Assembly (NCBI RefSeq): GCF_902167145.1
Contig: NC_050101.1
Coordinates: 179,858,428 to 179,922,427, forward strand
Reading direction: 5' to 3'
Source of the DNA: Zea mays
Lineage: Eukaryota; Streptophyta; Magnoliopsida; Poales; Poaceae
Length of the DNA: 64,000 nt
Below are positions 36,594 through 47,015 of this stretch, piece after piece; within the stretch, counting starts at the first letter, position 1, and each line of letters opens with the position of its first letter. A program made the translations under genes and the position numbers. Under the pieces are notes generated by a model. It did not search any database. It was not told the DNA's origin and saw only the letters and a list, made by a program, of their open reading frames with translations.

Positions 36594-39500
36594 TATCACA
36601 CCTGGTTTTGAAGGTAAACCAGATGCGAACCATGTACGTGCCAGGATCAGTAATTCACGTACATAGCGATTACATAAATGACTCATCATAGCACAATGCT
36701 TCGAATTACAATAAAGAGTAAGTAATAATATTACAGACTAGAGCCATTTACATAATATAAATCAAAGTACACAAAATCGAAACGTAGCCAACATAAACGA
36801 CCCACCACAGGCAGCTGACTGGGGGAGGTCGCTAGCCTAATCCTCGAACTCGTCGAAGTCCTGAAACTCCTAGAGATCCACTTCGATGCCTTCTCCTTCA
36901 CCTGAGCATAGATTGCACCAAAGGCAACCTGGTGTTTTGTGAAAGCAAGGGTGAGTACACATCAACGTACTCAACAAATGTCCCGTTTGGCTGTAGTGGA
37001 CTAGCTTTATGTGGGGTGAAGTCAAGCAGTTGCTTTTAGTTGGTCAGGTTATTATTACTAGTAGAGAGTCGGGTATTAACATTAACCCAAGTTGTTAACC
37101 CAAAAGTACCCTTTCCAAACGGAAAGAATACCACTTACCATTACCATAGTCATAACCAAAACCCTCCTCCTCATCATCATCTGTAAACCAACCATCTCTG
37201 ATCAATTATCTCTAATCAAAGTGCCTCTAATCAAAGTGCCTCTAATCAATGTGCCTCTAATCAATGTGCCTCTAATCAATGGAGCTCCCTTGGCCGCTCA
37301 TAACCGTGAGCATTAACCCAGGTTATTAACCCAAAGTACCCTTTCCAAACGGAAAGAATACCACTTACCATTACCATAAGCATAATCATAACCATCCTCC
37401 TCATCATCATCTGTAAACAAACCATCCCTGATCAAGTATCTCTAATCAATGGAGCTCCCTTGGCCGCTCATAACCGCGAGCATGGCTGATATATCAGATT
37501 CATAACACTTTGCAGAGGTTGCGCACTTTACCCACAAGCCGTGATTCCCTCTTGCCTCAGGCCGATCAAACCCTTAAACACTACCAAGGTGAATAGACAG
37601 GGTCTCACTACGTAGCCTTTACAAAGATTCCCTGGGGCTGTAGCCGCTCGTTAGGTTTCCTAAATGCACTGCACTCCTCCACAAGGGGCGAACCAACCTT
37701 GGCAGAGCGAGCCGCATACACCGAGCCCCATTAACGGCACGACGGCGAAGCGAATTACACCCCAGTTCCTCTAATTATTCAGCTAAGGGCATCCCATTCC
37801 ACCCTCATGGTTGCACTGTTTTCCCAGGCGGTCATCCAACGAACAGGTCCTTACGGAGAGTCACTCGAGAAACAGCTCGAGTCCCCTAAAGTATCACCAG
37901 TCCGACATCATGATCATAATGACAACATTGTATCATAAGTGTTCACATCATGTTCATTGATTAGAGTAAAGCAATAGCATGAATCTAACCATAGAAGCCC
38001 AAAAGGTAATCAAGGACCAGGTACATAGAAAGCTAGTCAATCCTTAGGTTGTTCATAGTATGCGGGACAGCGAATTATAAAGTAAATGGGACATAATGGG
38101 TCAGAGGACACTTGCCTTCACCAAACAGATGCTCAGGGTCTTCGATCTCGTAGAACTCGAAGAGCTTGATCTCGGAACCAGTGGTTCACCAAATCTTGAT
38201 CGTCGATTCCTCGAAGCTCAGGGACAGATCGCAATCTATTCGCAACGCGTAGCGAATACAAACAGGAACAAACAAACAAACATATGTATGCATAAGAACA
38301 TTACACCATACAAGATAAAATGTAATAAAACATGCAATACGAAAAGGAACGCGTTACTACGGTCATGCGAGGAAAAAGAAACGCGACAGTCGAAGCTATG
38401 GTCGAGATGTTATCGCGTTTACGCTAAACAAGTATTGACTATAACATTTAGTTCGACATGATTATATTAATCTACCTTTATTAAATGTAGATTAAAACTA
38501 CTACTTTGTGCCGACTGAAATACTATTTTAATAGTTAATGATTACCCAAACAGCTAATTAACTGACCTGAGACATAACCGCTTAATCTCGCGCGTAGGCA
38601 ACGCGCGATACGCGCGAATGGCGCGCGGCAAGACACACGACACACGTGAATGGCGCACGACAATGCATGCGAGCAACACGCGAACACAGCGCGACGATAA
38701 GCTAGAATCGCTAACCGATCCCGCATCCCTATTAATAGAGTGTTAATTACAACATTTACATCGACATAATCACATTCACGGGTATTTATACGAGGACAGG
38801 TTAGAGCTATACCTAAATTAGAATGTTATTTTATTAATCGTTGGACAAACAAATAATCAATTAAATAGCTAAATCATGTGATGCGACCGAATACTATTAT
38901 TAACGTGTACTTGACATGATTACTAAGTTACCACAAGTAGAGCAGGATCAAAATGTATTTGCGATGCACACACATTGAATACGTACTAGTTCATAGTTCA
39001 AAACGATAGTTTCTCATGCGGCCACAACCACCTCACTCACGAACTGGACGATTGCTTCTTCTTCTCGTTCTCTACTGCGCACATGAGGACCAACACGACG
39101 GAAGGAGTTCGGTGAGGGTGGCCTTTCGGTCAATCACGACGGCTGGGTGCCGGCCAGGGCCCGCTGGGAGCACACCGCAGGCTGGCCATGCAGGCTGCTG
39201 CGCAGGGCAAGCTGTGGGTTGCTGCGCTAGGGCCACGAGCCGCGCCACGGGCCGAGCCGGGGCTAGCTACCGCGCATGCCACACAGGCTGGCCGATGAGC
39301 CGCCACGCTGGCTACGCGGGCTGGCCGCGGGCCACCACGCCGTCAACTGCGCTGGACCGCCACGCGCTGGCTAGCCGCGCGCTGCCGCGATGCCGCACCG
39401 CCGGGGGCGCGCCTCCGCGCCGCTGAGCCAAGACCGTGCCGGAGCCGCGCTCGCGCCGAGGCAGCGCCCGCACCCGCGCCGGGGCCACACCTGCGCCGAG

Positions 39501-39659
39501 GCAGCGCACCCGCGCCGGGGCCACGCGCCCGCGCCAGGGCCGCGCCCGCGCCGAGGCAGCGCACCCGCCCCGGAGCCACGCGCCCGCACCAGGGCCGCGC
39601 CCGCGCCGGGGCCACGCCCACGTCGGGGCCGTGTGCCCGCGCCAGGGCCGCGCCCGCGC
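36594..39659 (-). repeat. Second, diverged LTR (minus), truncated at its 5' end
   Basis: It begins TATCACACCTGGTTTTGAAGG, a variant of the LTR A terminus, and follows the LTR A order (GTGAGTACACATCAACG, CTTTATGTGGGGTGAAGTCA, AGCAGTTGCTTTTAGTTGG), but is clearly diverged. It contains a roughly 235-bp tandem duplication (37085-37314 and 37315 to about 37550) and a short CTAATCAATGTGCCT array (37205-37275). It ends in a GC-rich tract of CGCGCCGGGGCCACGC-type repeats (39430-39659) directly against the start of a plus-oriented LTR. Its own 5' end is absent. Confidence 0.7.
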
Positions 39660-39779
39660 TGTAACACCCTGAATTTGGGGGTATATAATTTCTTTCCTAA
39701 TATCCATCAAATTCAGGTGTTACCCTCCTCTTTACATGCTTTTCTTCTCTTTTTCTAAATAATGGAGAGTTATTTTCTT

Positions 39780-39817
<38 letters not shown>

Positions 39818-42557
39818 GAGATTTTGGCGTAGTAAAATAAAATCTTGGAGAAGCTTTGATTGTTGCATTCAAGTCGTTGCATAGTGTTTTTGAGTGTAAA
39901 GGTTTTTCAAACTATATCGAACTATCTTGATCTTGTTTCTGGAGACTTTCGGGAACCTTCGAAACGTTTCTTCGAGTATTAAAACATTTCTTTGAGTTTT
40001 GCTAATATTAATTTAATACCTAAAATTTAGTATTTGCGAAAACAACAAAATCTTAGAAACTCGATAATATATATATATATATGTTCCTCTCGCCGAGCCC
40101 GTTCTAGATCTCGTGTCCTTTTCGCGGGATCATTAAAATATCTTTCCTCGCAAACGACATGCTACTCGCGTCGGCTATCCCCGTCTATCCCTGTCTACCC
40201 CTCCGACGTCTATCTCATCGCCTTGGACCCGCGGGTCAGCTCTGACCGTCTTCCTCTAATTTTATCCAACCCTATCTACCACTCGTTTGACTCAGTCTCC
40301 ATCTTACACTGTCTCGCGCAATTTGTCGTGCTCGCAACCGCCTCTCTCTCGGTCGCGACACAATTGAGGATGAATTTGGCAACCTCCTCCCGCGTTCTCT
40401 TTTATATAACCACCCTGACGTCACATAGCCTCTCGTCTCCCTCCTCAAATCCAAATTGCGCAGAAGCTGATGTCCCTGCACATGGCGGTTCTAGGTGAGC
40501 CCTCTCATTCTCTCTCTCCCAGCCTTTCTTCTTCCTGTTGTAGTGTGCTCTGTAGCGTTGCAAGCGGTCCCCGGCGACGCTGGCGGTCGAGTCCCTCCCA
40601 GCGCGTGCAACAGGTTGAACTGGTGCCCATCCCGATCTCCGGTGTGCGCTCGTCGCGCACCTCCCCCTACGTGCGCAGCATAGGCCCAGGCTGAATTGGC
40701 CTCCTCGCGAGCGCACCCTGGCCGCAGCGGCGCTGCTGCAGCTCTATCCTGGAACGTCCTGCTCCGTCCCTCTCCTTCCAGCACCCATGGCCGGCCTTGC
40801 CCCCAGCCGACCCCAGGCCCCTGCAGGCACGACCAGGCTCGGTAGCTCCTGGTCGCGACTCCCTGCCCCCGCGCCAGTAGCTCCTGCGCGCGGCAGCCGG
40901 CCCAGCCCCTGCTCCGTTGCCCATCGCGGCGGCCTGAAGGCCTGCCAGCGTGGTGCGCGCGGCGGTCTGCCCCGGCCAGGCCAGCCGAGCCCCTGCCCAG
41001 GTGTGGAGACTGCCATGGCCGATCCCCTCTTCTCTCTTCTCTCCCATGGATGATTCCCTCTCCTTCCTTCTCCCCATGTCGTTCTCTGTTTTTCCCAAGG
41101 TGGAAGAAGGCAGAAGAAACCGTTCCCCTGGGTGTGCGTGCGTGGTGAGAGGTTGGAGAAAGGGAGCAGCCACACTAGACCCCACTCCCTTTCATCCTAT
41201 GTGGTTGTGTCCCATGTGGCCCTTCGTGTGGCTTCGGTTCGACCAACCAAATCGTGCCACATCACCTATAATCCGCAAAATGTTATTTATTCAGTATATG
41301 TTGCGTTATAAATACGTTTTGGACCATTCTAGTTACGCTAATTCCTTAACAACGTCGTCTGCGTATTAAAATATTATTTTGTCATATCGCTTATTCTAAT
41401 TAGTTATTTAATCTATTGTCTATTTGATGATTATTAAAGTAGTGTTGCAATTAAAATTAATCTATACTATTACTTTGCGATTTTAAAATACATGTTAATA
41501 TTATTATATCAATTCAAATGTTTCTGAATAAGTACTTACTTAGTATAGACGCGATATCTGCAATGCTCGCGTGTCGCGTGTGTCCACACGACGTTCGTGC
41601 GTGCTGTTCACGTGCCGTCGTTCGCGCGAGTCGCGATTCACGTGATTTAATAAAATTGTTTATTAGCTATGAATTGCTAGCTATTCCATATATAATGCGC
41701 CATAAACCCGTTTCTATTCGTTTCAGTCGCTTTAACTTCGTAACCTCGTCGCCAACTTGTTAGTAACATTATTTCGTCGCGAGGCGTGTTCTAATTAATT
41801 AGTTGATTATTTATTTATCCGAGTTATTAAAGTAGTAGTTTACTTAAACTAATTTATAGTTTTAGACACGCTTTGTTTATATCTGTTAATAGGATATATC
41901 TACACAAATGTTTTTGAATTAATGCTTATTTAGTATAAAACACGACATCTGATAGCGATTCTCGGGTGTTGCCGCGTGCTGAATCACGTGCCTTCCGTGC
42001 GTCGCGTTATTTTACGTGTAGTTCGTGCGATGTTGCGTGTGCTTTTTCACACGCGTCGTCTGGGCGCTAAGTCGCATTTGTCGCGCGTCGTCACGCATCA
42101 TTCGCGTGTGTCGCGCACAATACCGTGTGTCGTTCGCGTGTATCGCACGCCGTCCGCGCATATTAGTTAATCGTTTCATTATAATCGTTTACTTATAATC
42201 ACTCTTGTTAGTTAATTAATTATTAGTTTAATCGTCCACCATTAAAACAGTAATTTAGTCAAAACTGAATTGTAGTTGTTAATTTACATTTGATAAATGT
42301 CAATCAATACAATTATGCCGAACTAACATTCTAACAATACTTGTTTAGTGTAATCGCGTTATTTGTTAGCGATCATCGCGCGTCGTCGCACTGTCTGCGC
42401 GCTATTCGCGCGTGATGTGCTGCTGGTGGCGTGCTGATTCGCGCGTCATTTGCGTCGTTCGCGCGCGCTGTTTCGTGTGTTGTCAGCGTGTTATGTCGCG
42501 TGTGTCTGCGCATCATTTGCACGCTGTCGTGTTAGGTTCACCGTCGTCACATTGTCT
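39660..42557 (+). repeat. Third LTR (plus), 3'-truncated, head-to-head with the second
   Basis: The plus strand opens TGTAACACCCTGAATTTGGG, the start of this LTR class, followed by a fold-back partner CAAATTCAGGTGTTA at 39697-39711. Then come a CA/TA microsatellite (39780-39816), a likely TATA region (TTTTATATAACC near 40401) with a GC-rich transcribed part, and AT-rich DNA with repeated CGCGTGTCGC-type words (41560-42540). The expected end GGGTGTGACA is missing; instead the sequence joins LTR B at about 42558. Open frames in the GC-rich part (40490-41190) look compositional. Confidence 0.65.
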
Positions 42558-44397
42558 GTCTTGTGAGTTCCTCGGGCTCTTCAACCAGATCGTTCTCTAT
42601 ACGAGCGCAAACATATATACATCCACACATTTAATACAAAGGAACAGTACACCATACAATAGAATGCAATAAATAAATAGATGTTCCACGCGGGGCTCGC
42701 AATTACGGTTAAGAGAGAAAGAGGAAATGACAGTCGAGTCTATGGTCGAGAAGCGATCGCGTTACACAATTATAAATTAAACTACTCGTTTAAACAAAAG
42801 AGTATTAATTTGGACACTGTGTTTAGCATAAAGTAAGGTCATGTTCTACGTTTAGTCGTTATAAATAAATAAAGATGAATGAAAGGGAGTGGTCGCACGG
42901 CGAGACGCGCGACACAACATTTAAATGAAATTAAGAAATAAGCGACTCGTCGCGCGATAGAGCGCGCAACGAGATTCTTGCATTAAGTATAGATAAACGT
43001 TAAGCGTTGCGCGATGAAACGCACGACGACTTATGTCAACAGAACCGCATTTAAGACGAATCATCGCACGACGAAGCGCGCGACGCAGCACTTCAATAAA
43101 TATAAATTAAAAGAATCGTCGCGCGACGAAGCGCGTGACGCAGCACATTAATAAAGACGAATTTAGAATGAACCGTCGAGCGGCAAAGCACGCGACGCAG
43201 CACATCGACTAAACTAAAATTAAAATAGATTAAAACGAGGGTTAAACGCAGCGCGACTACGGTCGCACGCGCGAAAGCACGCTGCGCATGCCGAGGGCAC
43301 GCGAACCGTGCAGGCGCGTGTGGCGCAGGGCCGTCGGGGCACGGGCTCGGGCAGGGGCGCGCGAGGGCGCAACCAGGGGCACGGCCGGGGACGCGTGGCC
43401 GAGGGCGCGACCGAGGACGCACGACCGAGGCATGGCCAGGGCGCAGTGCGCGGGGCACGGGAGCGGGGCGCGGCCGAGAGAGCGGCGCGGGGGCAGGGCT
43501 CGCCGGGGAACAGGGGAGGGCGCGCGGGGAGGCCACGACGGGGGGGGGGGGCTCGCCGGGGCAGGGGAGGGGCTCGCCTGGGCGGGGCTCGCCAGGGGAG
43601 CGGGCTCGCCGGGGGCGGGGCTCGCCGGGGGAGCAGGGGAGGGCATGGGCAGGGGAGGGCCGCCGGGGAGGGGCCGCGGCGGGGCTCGCCGGGCCAGGGA
43701 GGGCGCGCGAGGAGGGGCGCGGGGGCAGGGGCTCGCCGGGGAGGGGCCGAGCCGCCGGGGAGGGGCGAGGCCGAGGGGCGGCGCGGGCGTGGCCGCGGAA
43801 CGGCGCGGGGGCGCGGCCGAGGGGCAGCGCGGGCAGGGAGGCCGCGCGGGGAAGAAGAAGGGGAGGGGGAGAGAGAGAGAGAAGGGGAGGGGAGGGGAAA
43901 CTCACCTCGGGGATCCAAACTCCGGCAATCACCGTCTCCAAACCCTAGGGCTCCACGGGGAGAGAGAGAGAGAGGTGGAAGAGGGAGAGGGAGATTACTG
44001 TGCGGGAGAAAATCAAATGAGAGAAAGGGATCAGGGGAGGGGGCGCGCACACATGGGAGGGCAGGGGGCGCCAGGGGCGCGTGGGCCGGACTGGGCCACA
44101 CCGCGGATCAAAACTCACGACACGCACGACCACCAATCGGAATCCGATCGCGAACCGAAATCCGAAACGGAACGAGACGAACACGCGACTAACCACGACA
44201 TTAGACAAAGAAATATGCTTCAGCATGATGCAACACCCATGATACTTAGGTTTTGTTTACACATCACACGGACACCCGTCACTATATTGCTTTGAAATTG
44301 GGAAGAAGGAGCGAAACGTAAAAAGAAAGAGAGAGTAACACCTGAATTTGGTGAGTAAAAAGAAGAAAAAATTCTACCCCAAATTCAGGGCGTTACA
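42558..44397 (-). repeat. 5' LTR (B), outer piece
   Basis: It matches LTR A from about 31771 to 33578 (start TGTGAGTTCCTCGGGCTC, end GGGCGTTACA) with modest divergence, including the same GC-rich repeat tract (43300-43850) with length differences. It ends at 44397, next to the target duplication TGGCG. Long open frames on both strands within the GC tract are shadows of repeat composition. Confidence 0.85.
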
Positions 44398-44484
44398 TGG
44401 CGTCATCTTTGCGCCGGAGGTGACGCAGAGGAAGACCGATAATAATGACTAGTTCGTCATTCTCGCCACCGTTGGGGTAGTTTT
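44398..44484 (+). pseudogene. PP2C fragment, 3' piece after the gypsy insertion
   Basis: After the second TGGCG copy the frame of the 30275-30421 exon continues as IFAPEVTQRKTDNND, stop, FVILATVGV, matching the PP2C pattern that follows DYGV (ISAPEVTQR...D.FVILATDGVWD). The Asp of the metal-binding ATDG motif is replaced and a TAG interrupts the frame. The duplicated TGGCG and the continuous protein pattern show that the gypsy element landed within this exon. The remainder of the PP2C domain is not present. Confidence 0.8.
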
Positions 44485-44847
44485 TTGTCGGCTTGCCTTT
44501 AATTCTCTTCGCAAACACACACTTGCCTTTTGTTTAAGCAAAAGCGTATGGTGGTACGTGTCTGATGACTAACGATGTACGATGGAATTTCTTATGCAAT
44601 GTGTGGAACGTGCTCTACAATGATGAGACCATGCAAATCGTGACATATATCGAAGTCTGCATGATACTGATGGTTGCAATGTAGTGGTGAAACAGATGAT
44701 TAAAATAACAAAATTTATGTATTGCCATAATTACAAATTAATTATAAAACATTTTCTCATAATGGTATAACACATATTTTATATATAAGTTATCGTACTA
44801 TACCGGTATTATATATTCCCGTTACAACGCACGTGCACTCAGCCAGT

Positions 44848-45158
44848 ATTAATGAAGAGATGCGTCAAATAGAAAAAATAAAATAAAATAGGATTAAAAA
44901 TAACTGGTTGTCAGAATAAATAGAATAAAAATATATTTTTACTTTAAAATAATTAATGATATGGTATGGTATGGCATGGTAGATCGATCGGAGCGGAGCA
45001 GAGCAAAGCAAGAAAGAAAAGAAATGCACCACGTCCTGTGCATCTCAATGAACGTGTCAGCAACATCAAAGTATTGTTTTACTGTCAAAAAAATAAAATA
45101 AAATCACATATGCTTAGTGCGAAAACAACAACAATAACAATAATAATATCAGTAATAA
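44848..45158. other. AT-rich spacer, no gene seen
   Basis: It holds short TATGGTATGG and GAGCGGAGCAGAGC repeats (44960-45020) and A-rich tracts. No coding or RNA gene was recognised between the proposed ends of Helitrons B and C. Confidence 0.6.
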
Positions 45159-45577
45159 CTAGGTGCGTGCCCGTGCGTTGCAACGGGAGTACGCTGGATG
45201 AGCACGATACATATCTGATCGGATCTTATATTTCCTTGTGGGTCTGGAGAAAGTTTGCTCGGAAGCCCATCTAGTTAGGTGTCCGTGCGTTGCAATGCAA
45301 TACAAAATATTGGACAAAATGTCTGGTTATCTATGTGTTCAATAGTATATCCGAAAGAGAAGCATAAAAAAGCACATAAGTGAGAGAGTGAAATAGAGAC
45401 AGATGCAAGTGCACCGTACAAAAAAGCATACATGTGTACAATGGCCATGATACAAATAATAGCTTGCAAGTTTATAAAAAAATAGAATACAACAGAATTG
45501 GACATTAGCATACACCGTTTTAATAGTTGCACATATAAATACAATCTTCCAGCGAATTTAAGTTGAGTTGCTAGTGT

Positions 45578-45579
<2 letters not shown>

Positions 45580-45622
<43 letters not shown>
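45580..45622. repeat. GT/AT microsatellite
   Basis: About 14 GT units run directly into about 9 AT units, inside Helitron C. Confidence 0.95.
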
Positions 45623-45623
<1 letters not shown>

Positions 45624-45694
45624 AGGAGCTAACGGACGACTATATAGCACACACAAGCTGTCAGCTAGCGCCTCCAGCCCATCCATCGGACCAG

Positions 45695-45751
45695 ATGCAG
45701 GTGGACCAACCGCTCCCCGCTGCGGCCGCACACGGCCCCGCGGACGCCAAG
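45695..45751 (+). pseudogene. Captured first exon of an unidentified gene
   Basis: On the plus strand, ATG at 45695 opens MQVDQPLPAAAAHGPADAK, then a strong splice donor (AAG/GTGAGC) at 45752. GC-rich 5'-leader-like and intron-like DNA surround it. It runs antisense to Helitron C. I do not know the source gene; a Met-Gln-Val-Asp start with an alanine run is not diagnostic. Confidence 0.45.
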
Positions 45752-46067
45752 GTGAGCGGGTTTCCCCCTTTTCCGCCGCTGGCGTGTGGCTCCGGCGTCC
45801 CGGAGCGGTCGCGCAGGCCTACTGGATCTCTCCGCTCCGGCCCCATCGTCGTGCTTGGTGGTTCACTGGTTCCCTCGTTTGACAGTCCGTAGATCTACAG
45901 TGTGCGAGGCGAGGCTAGGTCTAGCTACGTGCCCCTGCTGCGCGATTTTCTCGTGGGAGAAGGAGCGTTGCTTACCGGGGAGGAGACGCACTGCCTTCCT
46001 GGTCCGTGCGTGCGCACTATACAAACTTGTCGCCGCCCCATGCTTTCTCCATACCGGGTTGTGCGCG

Positions 46068-46165
46068 TGGAGCGGAATCGCGGCGGGGGTGGCGGGCGTG
46101 CGCGTGATCCGCGGGCGTGGAGCGGAATCGCGGTCGGGGGTGGCAGGCGTGCGCGTGATCCGCGG
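46068..46165. repeat. 49-bp tandem repeat in the Helitron C 5' region
   Basis: Two near-identical copies of GTGGAGCGGAATCGCGG followed by GGGGTGGC and GGCGTGCGCGTGATCCGCGG lie head to tail. Similar GC-rich words occur in the Helitron D 5' region (56605-56960), which supports shared ancestry of the two. Confidence 0.75.
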
Positions 46166-46456
46166 ACGGGAGGGAAATAGGGGCGGGGGCAGTCTACACT
46201 CTACTCTTAATAGTTAGTAGAGAAGTAGTATAAATTTTGCAGGTTACATGGTAGATGTATTAAGATCGAACACAATAATCAGTTCAAATAAAGCACAAAT
46301 TATTGTAAAAGTTTGCAACATATTTGAACAACTATTCAATTTAAACAATATTATCTAATGAAGCGGGAGAACAGTGAAGAAAAGAAGGGATTAGATGAAG
46401 AATGAGCCAAAAGCGAATAAACTAACTGCAAAAAATTGCAAAAAAGTAACTGGTGC

Positions 46457-46532
46457 CGCCATCCGTGGGGATCGAACGAACCCACGGCCAAGTGGTTAAA
46501 AGCCACACGCTCTACCACTGACTAGGACGGCG
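46457..46532 (-). tRNA. tRNA-Lys(UUU)-like sequence, probably a pseudogene or tRNA-derived repeat
   Basis: The minus strand has a 7-bp acceptor stem (CGCCGTC/GATGGCG, with one G-U), a D-arm-like GTCAGTGGTAGAGC, an anticodon loop CTTTTAA (UUU, Lys) on a GTGG/CCAC stem, and a T-arm stem GTGGG/CCCAC. Two faults stand out: the D-stem lacks a base, and the T-loop is TTCGTTCGATC, carrying a duplicated TTCG that makes it 11 instead of 7 nt. It lies between Helitron C and the PMT pseudogene, so it may be part of a mobile segment. Function is unlikely. Confidence 0.55.
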
Positions 46533-47015
46533 TTACGTGTTTGATAAAAAATTATCTTCTTTTTATTTCTTTAAACGCCACAATTAACTGCGCATCAAAA
46601 CTACTGGTTTTCCATTGAGAAATTTAAAACAGCTATCAAGCTCCAATTGTAAACATAGAACGCTCAACGAAGCAGTTTACATAGGCAAGGAAACTCAAAA
46701 CCAGTAAATGACAAAGAACTTGTTCATATCTACAGACAAACAAACATAGAGAATGGTCTTGTAAATCTGGATACTACATTTTTGCCCCCGAGTGTAACAG
46801 AAAACTGAGGTGTCTAGGTGTTACACTTCCACTTGGATGTTGGCAGCAGTTCAGGTAGTGGCACCAATGGCAGCCATCGTTCCCGTTCTTCCCTTTGAAA
46901 AGCATCACCAGTGAAATCACAAACCTGTGGCCCAAGAGTTAGTTTGATCAGGTCTCAAAGAATCAATAGAATCGTTGGTTGTTGAAGACTCCCCTGAAAG
47001 TACGATCTCTATGTC
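46533..47015 (-). other. Region downstream of the PMT stop codon, likely 3' UTR-derived
   Basis: No coding signal. It follows the PMT stop codon on the minus strand and probably derives from that gene's 3' UTR and flank. The exact junction with Helitron sequence could not be fixed. Confidence 0.4.

Larger units (their letters stand above)
30422..44397 (-). mobile_element. Gypsy element (Tekay-like chromovirus) with long LTRs and a large internal deletion
   Basis: The element is bounded by the 5-bp duplication TGGCG (30417-30421 and 44398-44402) and has LTR ends TGTAACGCC...GTGTGACA in minus orientation. Its 3' LTR is 30422-33578. Its 5' LTR is 36216-36593 plus 42558-44397 with foreign LTR pieces between. 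The internal region (33579-36215) is only 2.6 kb and lacks protease, RT and RNase H. The integrase C-terminal part ends in a chromodomain, which with the roughly 3.2-kb LTRs points to the Tekay/del type of chromovirus. Relatives occur at 1-1542 and within 36594-42557. Confidence 0.88.
29251..44847 (+). mobile_element. Helitron-like element B carrying a PP2C fragment, split by a gypsy element
   Basis: At 29251-29268 the sequence ACCTTATTAATTATTAAG, followed by GGCTGCAATAGTAGTCTG, lines up with the 5' end of Helitron A (TCTCTACTAACTATTAAG then CCAACAGTGTAGACTG). This suggests a second, decayed Helitron start butted against the end of A. The matching 3' hairpin region CCCGTTACAACGCACGTGCA lies at 44818-44837, ending near CCAGT at about 44847. 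Without the 13,976-bp gypsy insertion the element is about 1.6 kb. It carries a PP2C pseudogene in plus orientation. Confidence 0.55.
45159..46223 (-). mobile_element. Small non-autonomous Helitron C
   Basis: On the minus strand it starts TCTCTACTAACTATTAAG (46223 downward), nearly identical to the start of Helitron A, followed by GTGTAGACTGCCCCCGCCCC. It ends CCCGTTGCAACGCACGGG (hairpin), then CACGCACCTAG at 45159, followed by T. That is a canonical 3' end (hairpin, CTAG, target T). The base before the 5' end is T rather than A. A second hairpin-like end (GCATTGCAACGCACGGACAC, CTAA or CTAG at 45278-45271) lies 110 bp inside, so two Helitron 3' ends are nested here. No Rep/helicase gene is present. 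Confidence 0.8.

Noticed and set aside
39312..39758. Open frames on both strands over CGCGCC/GGCGCG repeats
   Set aside because: Simple repeat array in an LTR, no domain, open in several frames at once.
40400..41190. Open frames that look like secreted or proline-rich proteins
   Set aside because: They lie in the transcribed GC-rich part of a solo-type LTR on both strands; no domain or codon pattern beyond composition.
45159..46223. Helitron C as an autonomous element
   Set aside because: Only about 1 kb long, with no Rep/helicase motif on either strand.
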